Source: a virus. From it: a DNA stretch of 28,426 nt. The stretch spans positions 1 to 28,426 of IMG/VR virus record IMGVR_UViG_3300037261_000049, one strand, 5' to 3'. This document shows, one piece after another, positions 12,674 through 20,214 of the stretch. Position 1 is the stretch's first letter. Each line of letters opens with the position of its first letter. The translations under genes were made by a program, and so were the position numbers. Under the pieces are notes generated by a model, which was not told the DNA's origin, did not search any database, and saw only the letters and a list, made by a program, of their open reading frames with translations.

Positions 12674-12702
12674 TTGACAAACTTGATTCTATATGTTATA
12701 CT
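12674..12702 (+). promoter_or_regulatory. Strong sigma70 promoter at the primase-helicase gene
   Basis: TTGACA (12674-12679), 17 bases, TG at 12694-12695 and TATACT (12697-12702). It overlaps the end of the upstream exonuclease region. The expected transcription start (about 12709) is only about 6 bases before the ATG at 12715, so mRNA from it would be nearly leaderless, while readthrough mRNA keeps the AGAGGA site. Confidence 0.75.
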
Positions 12703-12714
12703 CTAGAGGAACAC

Positions 12715-14475
12715 ATGGAACTGCTCGAAAATCAAGTACGCGCCTTATACCGTCTTCTAGGGCATGGAGATAATCCGAATGGGTATTCTGACTGTCGTTG
12801 TATTATTCCTGATGGTAGCGATATTCTTGTTACAGACGCTAATCAATCGAAGATGGTTAATAGATCTATCATTAAAGGTGAATCATCTGTCATTGAATGG
12901 GCACGACGCTATAATGGACAAGGGAATTGCTATATTGGACGGAGCGCCAGGGCGTCCGATGGTGCTTTGCTTGAATTTAGAACGATCACAGCAGATATTG
13001 ACCCAAATAGAGAGCACGGTACAGCAGCGACGTTGGAACTCTCTGCCACCGCTATACATGGAGCTAGGGCAGTATTGCAGCATTTTAGAGGGGGATACGT
13101 TGCCTCTAGCGGTAATGGTGCCCTTATTATTTATAGATTGCAGAATCCTGTTACAGCAGACTTTAAGGCCTTTGAAGCAAAGTATAAGCTATTTGAAGAC
13201 GAAATGCGTAAGGTGCTTCCATCGGGGGTTACATTAGATGCAACGTTTGACACTGCACGGTTGGTTAAGTTATTGGGAACGGTCAGTACCAAAGGTAATA
13301 GAGCTAATTGGCGACACTCCCGATTCCTTGACTTTCCTATACTTCCATATAAACGAAACGATATTTTGGAAGGAGTGGAATCATGTAGTGCAGTGGTTAA
13401 AAATCTCTCACTATCGAACTTCACCAATACGGTTTACAAGTCTCGTAGTGAATCCGACTTCGCCTTGGCAGTTCACTATAAAAAAGCAGGTCTTGGGAAA
13501 GAAGATACCCTTAAGGCTCTTAAAACTCATGCGCTGGGACGTAATGACAGAACAGATGACCATGAACGCATCTGTGCCAAAGTCTTTGATAAAGGAATAT
13601 CAGAACCTATTGAACAAGGCTTGCAATATTCGCAACCAGGAGATAACCTTGATGCCCATAGAGAAAGACTCTTTAACCGTAAAAGCCAAGACAAACCAGA
13701 ACTCAGTATCGGAGTCGAACTTATCGACCGTCTCACCTGGGGCCTTAGACGCGGAGAGGTCTTCACAATCGCCGCTCGCCCTTCAATTGGAAAAACTTCA
13801 ATTGCTGTCGCAGTTGCTGCAAGAATGGCGAGAGAGGGCAAGCGAGTGCTATTCTTCACTTCCGAAATGTCTACTGACACAACCTACGATAGACTCCTTC
13901 AAGTTTTATCAGGCGTTCCAGGAGATAAATTTAATACTGGGGACTTTACTGACGAAGAACGATCTATGCTTGATGAAGCTTACGAGGAACTTAAACGGTT
14001 TGGAGAACTGCTTACAATCTGTGATAGCACTTCTCCAGATATCCAACAAGTCACAAGAATTGCTAACAAAGTTGCCCCCGACCTTGTAATCTATGACCAC
14101 ATTCAACACATCGGTGGTGCGAGTGACAGCGCAAGAGATAATGTATCAAAGTTCATGCGGGGTCTCAAAGATATCGCTCGTTCTCTTGGCTGTGCTGTAC
14201 TGGCTCTTAGTCAAATTAGACGCTTGTATCGGGACATCAAAACAGGAAAAGAAATGCGGCCTTCTCTAAGTGATCTCAAGGAGAGTGGTACAATTGAGGA
14301 AGAGAGTGGAGCGGTGCTGCTCCTTAGCATCTTGTCGGATGAGCCCGAAAATCCTATACGATGCTTATATTCTGAACTTGCGAAGAATAGATACGGGCCT
14401 TTGGCAATTATAGGGATAGAAATGAATAAGCTTACAGCGTCGTTCAAGAATATGGAAGGAGAACCAGTAGCGTGA
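12715..14475 (+). CDS. AEP-type primase fused to DnaB-like helicase
   Basis: 586 residues from ATG 12715 (AGAGGA upstream; a start at 12655 would run through the promoter). The N-terminal part has primase-polymerase marks: ITADIDPN with D94/D96, GGYVASSGNGALIIYRL, and ARLVKLLGTVSTKGN resembling the third AEP motif. The C-terminal part is a RecA-like DnaB helicase: ARPSIGKTS Walker A (K about 360), LFFTSEMS, LVIYDHIQHI Walker B (about 458-467), ALSQIRR and DLKESGTIEEESGAVL. It would unwind the fork and lay primers, replacing host DnaB/DnaG. T7 gp4 is analogous, but its primase is TOPRIM, not AEP. Helicase call is certain; primase call is good but the family is divergent. Confidence 0.85.
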   Translation: MELLENQVRALYRLLGHGDNPNGYSDCRCIIPDGSDILVTDANQSKMVNRSIIKGESSVIEWARRYNGQGNCYIGRSARASDGALLEFRTITADIDPNREHGTAATLELSATAIHGARAVLQHFRGGYVASSGNGALIIYRLQNPVTADFKAFEAKYKLFEDEMRKVLPSGVTLDATFDTARLVKLLGTVSTKGNRANWRHSRFLDFPILPYKRNDILEGVESCSAVVKNLSLSNFTNTVYKSRSESDFALAVHYKKAGLGKEDTLKALKTHALGRNDRTDDHERICAKVFDKGISEPIEQGLQYSQPGDNLDAHRERLFNRKSQDKPELSIGVELIDRLTWGLRRGEVFTIAARPSIGKTSIAVAVAARMAREGKRVLFFTSEMSTDTTYDRLLQVLSGVPGDKFNTGDFTDEERSMLDEAYEELKRFGELLTICDSTSPDIQQVTRIANKVAPDLVIYDHIQHIGGASDSARDNVSKFMRGLKDIARSLGCAVLALSQIRRLYRDIKTGKEMRPSLSDLKESGTIEEESGAVLLLSILSDEPENPIRCLYSELAKNRYGPLAIIGIEMNKLTASFKNMEGEPVA

Positions 14476-14639
14476 CAATCATTTGCCCTCTGTGCGAACG
14501 GCCTATTGTTGATGGGGATCACATTAGGTTTACAGCTAAAGCTGTATTTCACAAAGCGCCTATTCCAGATACCCATGCCGTTGATGTATATGAAGAATTA
14601 AATATTGAGCATCTATTTTGTGGACAGGAGCAGGTATAA
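14472..14639 (+). CDS. Small zinc-binding protein
   Basis: 55 residues from GTG 14472, overlapping the helicase stop, with AAGGAG upstream. CPLCERP at the N-terminus and a C-terminal LFCGQ suggest a ribbon with three visible cysteines and histidines. Phage proteins of this sort are common; role unknown. Confidence 0.6.
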   Translation: MTIICPLCERPIVDGDHIRFTAKAVFHKAPIPDTHAVDVYEELNIEHLFCGQEQV

Positions 14640-15196
14640 TGGCTAAGCGCGTGTCAATCTACTCCGCCGTTAAAATGACCGGGCGGTATCAGGACGAAAT
14701 GAGATACGAAGCAGAGATGCTTAATCGTGTTCTTACTAATCACGGATTTGCATTACTCAGCCCTGTTTTAGAAGAAAACATACCGTTTGTACACGAGCTT
14801 TTGTCTAATGTTCCAGCGGAACTCTTAGAAAGTCATTGGAAGAGGGATAAGCAATTAATACGAGAGGCGGATATTCTTCTCGACTACTGCACACAGAATG
14901 CAAGCGATGGAGCCAATAAAGAATTGGCTTACGCCAGGTATTGCTTGTGGAAGCCGTGCGTGCGTGTCTGGAAGGGTCCAGGTGCCCTCATCAGCCGCAT
15001 GGAGGATGATATTGTCGCCCCGAGTCTGACCGATGCAATGTACTATATCCAAGAGAATTGGAGTGACTACCAGAAATTAGGGGTATGGCGTAATGCCATG
15101 TGGGCCAGATCGTTCCCTAAATGGATGAACTATCAAGCGGAAATGAGTAGACGGTATGGGATTAACAATCTAGTCAGTACAAAGGAGGTAATCTAA
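14639..15196 (+). CDS. Nucleoside 2-deoxyribosyltransferase-like protein
   Basis: 185 residues. RVSIYSAVKMTGRYQDEM opens a Rossmann-like fold, followed by DKQLIREADILLDYC and ASDGANKELAYARYCLWKPCVRVW, the 'ADIxxxD...G...ElayA' layout of nucleoside deoxyribosyltransferases and related SLOG-like proteins. Those enzymes exchange bases on deoxyribonucleosides or cleave N-glycosidic bonds. Genes for replication lie on both sides, so a nucleotide-metabolism job fits; a role in dealing with nucleotide signals of defence systems is possible. It overlaps the preceding stop (TAATG), with GACAGGAG upstream. Confidence 0.65.
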   Translation: MAKRVSIYSAVKMTGRYQDEMRYEAEMLNRVLTNHGFALLSPVLEENIPFVHELLSNVPAELLESHWKRDKQLIREADILLDYCTQNASDGANKELAYARYCLWKPCVRVWKGPGALISRMEDDIVAPSLTDAMYYIQENWSDYQKLGVWRNAMWARSFPKWMNYQAEMSRRYGINNLVSTKEVI

Positions 15197-15198
15197 CG

Positions 15199-15498
15199 AT
15201 GCCGTTCATTAAGCAAAATCGTAGAGAACTAGCTGGAAAGGGTCAACTACCAGATACACAAGTGGGAGATATTTGCTACATGATGTATAAGCCTATGGTG
15301 GATGAATGGAAGAAGAATCCATGCTGGACCACGGCTCATCATATTAAGAAATCAATGCTTCACGGGCTACATCTGACACACGTTGGTGGGTTGGCTTGTG
15401 ATGATTGTACAGCGCGTCACCTCGCATGGGATGTCTTCCTGTATAAGTATGTCCTACCTTATGAAAATCAAAAGGAGCTTGAAAATGGCACCATTTGA
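15199..15498 (+). CDS. Conserved phage hypothetical protein (DUF6899-like)
   Basis: 99 residues. The N-terminus MPFIKQNRRELAGKGQLPDT, then GDICYMMYKPMVDEWKK, resembles a phage family that starts MPxIxxxxR..L....P...GxLxY. The C-terminal half has CDDC and a HxxW helix. AAAGGAGG precedes the start. Function unknown. Confidence 0.55.
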   Translation: MPFIKQNRRELAGKGQLPDTQVGDICYMMYKPMVDEWKKNPCWTTAHHIKKSMLHGLHLTHVGGLACDDCTARHLAWDVFLYKYVLPYENQKELENGTI

Positions 15499-15643
15499 TG
15501 CAGATGAAGTGTTTAGAGTCATAGATGACAGTATATGTGTATTAACCACTGTCGATCCGTATAAAGCTCTAAAAAAGTTAAAAGAATTAATTGAAAAGCA
15601 CGATGTAACGGCTTGCTGGGTGGATTTTGAGCAACTCAAATGA
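15485..15643 (+). CDS. Small hypothetical protein
   Basis: 52 residues (MAPFDADEVFRVIDDSICVL...), start chosen by AAAAGGAG 8 bases upstream within the previous gene's end. Helical, acidic. The stop overlaps the next ATG (ATGA). Confidence 0.6.
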   Translation: MAPFDADEVFRVIDDSICVLTTVDPYKALKKLKELIEKHDVTACWVDFEQLK

Positions 15644-15750
15644 TTTCGTATGACTTTGATAAATTGACACATTTTGAGAAAGCAGTGATAGTATTGTTAG
15701 AAGCAATGGCTAAAAGTTTGAAGCGAATTGAGGATATTGATGCTCAATAA
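15640..15750 (+). CDS. Small hypothetical helical protein
   Basis: 36 residues (MISYDFDKLTHFEKAVIVLL...), probably one amphipathic helix. Coupled by ATGA to the preceding gene and overlapping the following one; no ribosome site of its own. Confidence 0.45.
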   Translation: MISYDFDKLTHFEKAVIVLLEAMAKSLKRIEDIDAQ

Positions 15751-16237
15751 ATACCGATTGAAGGACGGCAGTATTTACTGGCATAAATTATACTTCGCAT
15801 GGATACCAAGCATCTTCACAAAATACAGCCCTCCGCTTGGTAACTATAATTATGCATACTATCTCATCCGGCCTGATAAGTATGCAGTGGGTTTATATGA
15901 CCGAGTGAAATGGTTCATCCAGCGAGGACGAAGAGGATACAGTGACCAAGATGTGTGGGGATGGTGTGATCATCATTCAGAAATGATGGTGGGGGTGCTA
16001 CAATATCTGCGTAAGCACACACATGGATATCCACCCGGACTTACACCCGGTAAGTGGGATAAGAAATTAAAGGTCATGGAACAGGGATTCCAGACGGTTA
16101 TAGACGCAGGGAATGACTACACTTTGTACAAAACTCTTTCACCTAAAGAGTACAGGAAGCTCATATTCAGCCGTCGGCGCAAATTGATGCTTGGGCTTAA
16201 ATACTTTCGTAAACATTATTTTTCTTTATGGGATTAG
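15740..16237 (+). CDS. Conserved phage hypothetical protein (GYPxxLTP type)
   Basis: 165 residues. The central WFIQRGRRGYSDQDVWGW, then MMVGVLQYLRKHTHGYPPGLTPGKWDKKLKVMEQGF, is a pattern I recognise from many phages: 'RGWsdxDxW ... L..R...GYPxxLTxeeWDxiLxxMixgF', always uncharacterised. ATG 15740 after GAGG is preferred over an upstream TTG. The C-terminal helix is very basic. Presence in the replication module hints at a DNA or nucleotide role only by context. Confidence 0.7.
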   Translation: MLNKYRLKDGSIYWHKLYFAWIPSIFTKYSPPLGNYNYAYYLIRPDKYAVGLYDRVKWFIQRGRRGYSDQDVWGWCDHHSEMMVGVLQYLRKHTHGYPPGLTPGKWDKKLKVMEQGFQTVIDAGNDYTLYKTLSPKEYRKLIFSRRRKLMLGLKYFRKHYFSLWD

Positions 16238-16246
16238 GAGATTAAA

Positions 16247-16573
16247 ATGTCACATGGAACTACAGTCACTGTTAAACAAGCCAACTTTCAGAAGTTTGCA
16301 GAACTAATTAGCAATCAATTCAATCACGGAGGGGATAAGTATCAATTACCTGGTTTTGATGACCGCGAGGCAACAGATATCATTTCTTCAGTATTCGGAG
16401 GAGAGACAGAATTTGACTGGATTCTTGGTACTATGATGAAATATCTATTTCGCTTTAAGAACTTTCAGCGCGAAAAAGACTTATTGAAGGTGGCAACATA
16501 TTGTTATATTCTTTGGCTAAAACAAGGTAATCATCTAAAAGACTCACATGATGAAGATACAAAAAGAGGCTAA
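16247..16573 (+). CDS. DUF3310-like small protein
   Basis: 108 residues. HGGDKYQL near the N-terminal third, then DWILGTMMKYLFRFKNFQRE followed by DLLKVATYCYILWL, resembles the phage DUF3310 pattern 'H.Y ... GNxxKYixRw ... eDLkKaxwYL', sometimes fused to nucleotide kinases. TTAGGAG site. It abuts the polymerase gene; role unknown. Confidence 0.6.
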   Translation: MSHGTTVTVKQANFQKFAELISNQFNHGGDKYQLPGFDDREATDIISSVFGGETEFDWILGTMMKYLFRFKNFQREKDLLKVATYCYILWLKQGNHLKDSHDEDTKRG

Positions 16574-18409
16574 ATGGACGCGTTGATAGAAAAACCTGAA
16601 TCACCAACATTTGGCCCTGCTCAGTTCGGGGTGGAACTATGTATTAACCCTTCGGAGGTGCCTTATGGTACAACAGCCGTCATTGATGTTGAAACTGATG
16701 AAAAGGACAATTTTGTTGGTATTGGGGTTATGTGTAACCCCACTAGTGTTAGCTATTATTCTGTTCTTACTCCCGGCCTTATTGCTTATCTTAGTAGTGT
16801 CAATCTTGTTGGTCATCATATTAAGTCTGATGCACATTGGCTTAAATCTTGGGGAGTAGATATTAAGCCAATAAAATTAGTACAGGACACAATGCTTAAG
16901 TCCTATGTGCGTAACAGCACGAAAGAAAGTCATGGATTGAAGGACTTAGCTAAAGAGTATTTGGGCATGGAATGGCCTACTTATCAAGAGATGGTGGGGA
17001 CAGGCAAAAACAAGGTGACATTGGACAAGCAGGAGATAGGCCGGGTAGCTGCTTATTGTGGGATGGACTGTGTAGTCACATATCGCCTTAATGAGTGGAT
17101 GGACCGCTTTATGACTCCTGCACAGAAAGGCTATTACAATCAGATTGAACTTCCCACTATGCAACTCCTGTTTGCTATGGAAGAGAAGGGCGTTACCGTG
17201 GATGTGCCCTATTTACAGGCTTTAAAGGCTGACTTTGAGCAACAGGCTGCTTTGCTCCTTAAGAACCTTAAATGGACTATGGAATGCCGTAACTATGTGC
17301 CTCCACACCGTAAGAACTGCCCAAAGAAGGCCCATTTACACGAGTTTAATCCTGGTAGCCCTAAACAGATTCTCGCTGCGCTCATTTCCTTCGGATTCGC
17401 TCTAGAGGGCACAGCTAAAGAGGACTTAGAGGCTTACAGGGGCGATGAATTCATCAATATGCTCTTGGAATACCGTAAGGTCAACAAAGTAGTCAATACT
17501 TTCCTCGAAGCATGGCTTGCGTTGCCTACGCTCCCTAAAATACATACTACCTTTAGCCAAGTATCATTAGATGAGGGCTCAGGGGAATGGAAGGGCATAC
17601 GGACAGGTCGTTTGTCCTCTAAAGAACCTAATTTACAGCAAATTAGTAAGGCTGGGGATGCTGAAGAAGAAACAACTGGCAAAGCGCTTCGTTCAGCCTT
17701 CATTCCTAGTCCGGGCAAAGAATTAATCGTGTTTGACTTCGATCAATTCCAATACCGTATTCTGGCGCATTACACGAAAGAGCCTGTGCTTCTAAATGCG
17801 TTTCGTAATGGGAAGGATGTCCATGAAGCGACCGGAAAAGTTATCTTTGGGAAAGATACTGTTACAAAAGCAGAACGCGGGATTGCTAAAAATCTTAACT
17901 TTGCTGTTGTATTTGGGGCTCAGGCCGATAAAGTCGCACAGATGGCTAAGTGCTCAGTTGAAGAAGCTGAGAAATTCCTAGCCCTCTACTGGAAACGTCT
18001 CCCAGGTGTAACCCAGTGGATAAGTCGTACCAAGGCACTTGCACATATCCACAAGAGTGTTAAAACGATATTTGGTCGTATCGTTCCCTTACCTAATATT
18101 GACAGCAGGAACCGATTTGAGGTGATGCATGTTGAGAGGCAAGCAGTTAACTACATCATTCAAGGCGGCGAAGCGGATATTATGAAATTAGGGATGATTC
18201 AAGTTGCTAAGGCCGGATATACACCCATTCTCCAAGTTCACGATGAGCTACATTTTGAAGTACTCTGTAAAGAAGGTGATGTATATGATCAATTTCGTTT
18301 GGGACATGTTATGTCAGAAATTAAAATAATTCTAGAAAACGTCATTAAACTGGATGTTCCATTAATTGTGTCAGGGGGTCATGGAAAGTCATGGTTTCTT
18401 GCAAAATGA
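16574..18409 (+). CDS. polA: Family-A DNA polymerase with 3'-5' exonuclease
   Basis: 611 residues, without the 5'-3' exonuclease domain of bacterial PolA, as in phages. Proofreading: VIDVETD with D38/E40, HIKSDAHW with D86, and YCGMD with Y161/D165 (DEDDy). Polymerase: motif A VFDFDQFQYRILAH with D388; motif B RGIAKNLNFAVVFG with K439, F443 and F447; motif C QVHDELHF with H556, D557 and E558. The residue matching E. coli F762 is Phe (F443), not the Leu seen in many temperate-phage enzymes; the residue matching Y766 is Phe (F447), which is uncommon. Replicative enzyme working with the primase-helicase. The start directly follows the previous stop. Confidence 0.95.
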   Translation: MDALIEKPESPTFGPAQFGVELCINPSEVPYGTTAVIDVETDEKDNFVGIGVMCNPTSVSYYSVLTPGLIAYLSSVNLVGHHIKSDAHWLKSWGVDIKPIKLVQDTMLKSYVRNSTKESHGLKDLAKEYLGMEWPTYQEMVGTGKNKVTLDKQEIGRVAAYCGMDCVVTYRLNEWMDRFMTPAQKGYYNQIELPTMQLLFAMEEKGVTVDVPYLQALKADFEQQAALLLKNLKWTMECRNYVPPHRKNCPKKAHLHEFNPGSPKQILAALISFGFALEGTAKEDLEAYRGDEFINMLLEYRKVNKVVNTFLEAWLALPTLPKIHTTFSQVSLDEGSGEWKGIRTGRLSSKEPNLQQISKAGDAEEETTGKALRSAFIPSPGKELIVFDFDQFQYRILAHYTKEPVLLNAFRNGKDVHEATGKVIFGKDTVTKAERGIAKNLNFAVVFGAQADKVAQMAKCSVEEAEKFLALYWKRLPGVTQWISRTKALAHIHKSVKTIFGRIVPLPNIDSRNRFEVMHVERQAVNYIIQGGEADIMKLGMIQVAKAGYTPILQVHDELHFEVLCKEGDVYDQFRLGHVMSEIKIILENVIKLDVPLIVSGGHGKSWFLAK

Positions 18410-18567
18410 GAAAGCCACTTCCTAAACACTGGTATTTCATCTCTTATGGCGAGTGTCCGGTTTGTGGACACGATGATACCTATAGAGAACGTCGTTTAGG
18501 TGAAAAACCGGTTGATCCGAAAGAATGGCAGGAATGGCGTGAAGCATATGACGGATGTCTTCTATGA
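18406..18567 (+). CDS. Conserved phage zinc-knuckle protein
   Basis: 53 residues with CPVCGHDDTYRERR at 17-30 and a terminal YDGC. I recognise this as a frequent phage protein ('CPVCGxxxxxRERx...KP...W...YD.C'). ATGA overlap with the polymerase stop. Probably one zinc site; function unknown. Confidence 0.7.
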   Translation: MRKPLPKHWYFISYGECPVCGHDDTYRERRLGEKPVDPKEWQEWREAYDGCLL

Positions 18568-18785
18568 TCAACGACGAACTAGCTGGATTCATATTAACAC
18601 CTGAAACCGGAGGAGAATACTTTCGTCGTGTCATGGAAGCCGAGAAGAAAATGGGTCCTTTAAGTCAAGACGAACGTCTCACTATTCTGAAATCTCTTGG
18701 TAAATCTATTACATTAGGAGAACTGTTGGATATGATGGCAGGGAAGAGAGTATTGATAGTTAAGGATCAGGATGAAAAAGACTAA
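18564..18785 (+). CDS. Hypothetical protein
   Basis: 73 residues (MINDELAGFILTPETGGEYF...), helical, Glu/Lys-rich. The ATG at 18564 overlaps the previous stop (ATGA); another ATG at 18555 would add three residues. Its end overlaps the HNH gene. Unrecognised. Confidence 0.6.
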   Translation: MINDELAGFILTPETGGEYFRRVMEAEKKMGPLSQDERLTILKSLGKSITLGELLDMMAGKRVLIVKDQDEKD

Positions 18786-19146
18786 GGTCAAGAAAGAGTG
18801 GAGTCCTCATCCATACTTAGTAGCGGCTTTTCGCAAAGTCTGGTATTGGTCCCCAGAGCGACGACATGCATTAAGCTGTGCAAAGATAGGAAAAGATCAG
18901 TGGCAGTGTCGCACATGTCATAATGTTGTGGTTAAAGAAAAATACGTGACTAAGAAAGGCCGAAGCCGTACCAGAATGACAGGTAGTGTAGACCACATTG
19001 TCCCTATTGGTAAACAACCCCGTAGTTGGAGCGAGTACAATGAGTATTTAGCTAAAACGTTCTGTTCAGCAGACAACCTTCAGGTACTATGCAAATCTTG
19101 TCATTCCGCAAAGAGTAAGTCTGAGGGTAAAGAGAGGACTAAATGA
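18772..19146 (+). CDS. HNH endonuclease
   Basis: 124 residues. C46xxC49 (CRTC), GSVDHIVPIGK with the DH pair, and ADNLQVLCKSCHSAKS with the N and the terminal CxxC H: a complete HNH of the McrA/GmR87 style with a zinc site. Basic at both ends. In the replication module next to the polymerase; may be a homing nuclease or take part in DNA processing. Overlaps its upstream neighbour by 14 bases. Confidence 0.85.
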   Translation: MKKTKVKKEWSPHPYLVAAFRKVWYWSPERRHALSCAKIGKDQWQCRTCHNVVVKEKYVTKKGRSRTRMTGSVDHIVPIGKQPRSWSEYNEYLAKTFCSADNLQVLCKSCHSAKSKSEGKERTK

Positions 19147-19418
19147 AAAATGGGCTCGGTGGGCTAAAGAAAAAGTGGCAAAAACAGACTTTATCTGATA
19201 TAAAGAGACTGAAGCTTCCTGAGCCTGATCACGAATATGGATTTTCAACAGGTCTCTTAGAAAGACACTTGTCTCCTACTGAATTGGAGAGATTCTTTGA
19301 TTGGATGACAGGGCAAACTTGTGCAGTAGATGATAAACTAGGAGTGATTAATTATACTTGGGACGTTTTGCGTGGTCTGGATTACATCAGGCATGGTACT
19401 AAGACCTACTGGGACTAA
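19143..19418 (+). CDS. Hypothetical protein
   Basis: 91 residues (MKNGLGGLKKKWQKQTLSDI...), basic N-terminus then LSPTELERFFDWMTGQTCAV and WDVLRGLDYIRHG. ATGA overlap with the HNH gene. Possibly a DNA-associated accessory; no family recognised. Confidence 0.6.
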   Translation: MKNGLGGLKKKWQKQTLSDIKRLKLPEPDHEYGFSTGLLERHLSPTELERFFDWMTGQTCAVDDKLGVINYTWDVLRGLDYIRHGTKTYWD

Positions 19419-19427
19419 CGGAGCTTT

Positions 19428-20213
19428 ATGACCAATCAATTGAAGGTCCTCTGCATTGATATTGAGTCGATGCCTCTTGAGGTTTATAGTTGGAGTTTAG
19501 GGGATGTCCATATTCCATTAGACTTCCTTAAACGGGATTGGACAGTATGTGCTTGGGCAGCTCATTGGGTAGGTGAACCAGCAGAAGCTATAATGTACAT
19601 GGACAATCGTGGAAGACGTGACATATATAATGACAAAGGGCTCATAAAGGGCTTAGTGGAATTGATGAATCAAGCTGACATCATCATTGGACAGAATGTT
19701 AAATCCTTCGATATTCGTAAACTAGCAGCAAGGGCTGTATTTCATGGTTTACCTCCATTTAGGCCTGTCAATATTACGGATATCCTCACGGAAGAACGCC
19801 GAGTATTCGCCTTTACGTCTCACAAGCTGGCGTATAAGACGGAATTGATTAATGAACGATATAAGAAGCTCAAGCACGATAAATATCCTGGCTTTGATCT
19901 TTGGAAAGCTTGTATGGCTGATAAACTCGATGCTTGGAAAGAAATGGAAACGTATTGCAAGTATGACGTGCTCTCAACAGAGGAGCATTACCTCAAGGTG
20001 CAAGGATGGATCAGAACACATGCATTGGGTCCTGCTGATGGGATCATTCGCTGTAAGTGTGGAAGCACAAATCTTGAATCAAGAGGGTTTGCACACACTG
20101 ACGCAGGGAAATGGCGTATCTATCATTGCCGGGATTGTAAAAAATGGCCAAGAAGTCCCATTAATCTATTGACATCTACCCAGAAACGTGGTATACTTAG
20201 GGAGAGTAATTGA
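19428..20213 (+). CDS. DEDDy-type 3'-5' exonuclease with zinc ribbon
   Basis: 261 residues. LCIDIESMP has D11/E13, IIIGQNVKSFDIRKL gives N90/D95, and YCKYD gives Y176/D180, the DEDDy pattern of the PolB-exonuclease / YprB RNase H-like group. Residues 209-240 (CKCGSTNLE...YHCRDC) form a CxC...CxxC zinc ribbon. This is the third exonuclease near the polymerase, besides the DEDDh enzyme and the polymerase's own domain. Likely trims DNA or RNA during replication or recombination; substrate not decidable. Its end overlaps the next promoter. Confidence 0.8.
   Translation: MTNQLKVLCIDIESMPLEVYSWSLGDVHIPLDFLKRDWTVCAWAAHWVGEPAEAIMYMDNRGRRDIYNDKGLIKGLVELMNQADIIIGQNVKSFDIRKLAARAVFHGLPPFRPVNITDILTEERRVFAFTSHKLAYKTELINERYKKLKHDKYPGFDLWKACMADKLDAWKEMETYCKYDVLSTEEHYLKVQGWIRTHALGPADGIIRCKCGSTNLESRGFAHTDAGKWRIYHCRDCKKWPRSPINLLTSTQKRGILRESN
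20169..20197 (+). promoter_or_regulatory. Strong sigma70 promoter for the RNA-repair genes
   Basis: TTGACA (20169-20174), 17 bases, TG (20189-20190) and TATACT (20192-20197), located in the last codons of the exonuclease gene. The start would fall near 20204, within the GGAGAG site, about 11 bases before the ATG at 20215. Confidence 0.75.
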
Positions 20214-20214
20214 T

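Noticed and set aside
12764-14089. Long frames of 157 and 283 codons within the primase-helicase gene
   Set aside because: Shadow frames: no motifs, unnatural composition, and the overlapping frame has clear helicase and primase motifs.
15654-15682. TTGACA within 15640-15750 as a promoter
   Set aside because: No acceptable -10 box at 16-18 bases and no TG extension; it is coding sequence of a small gene.
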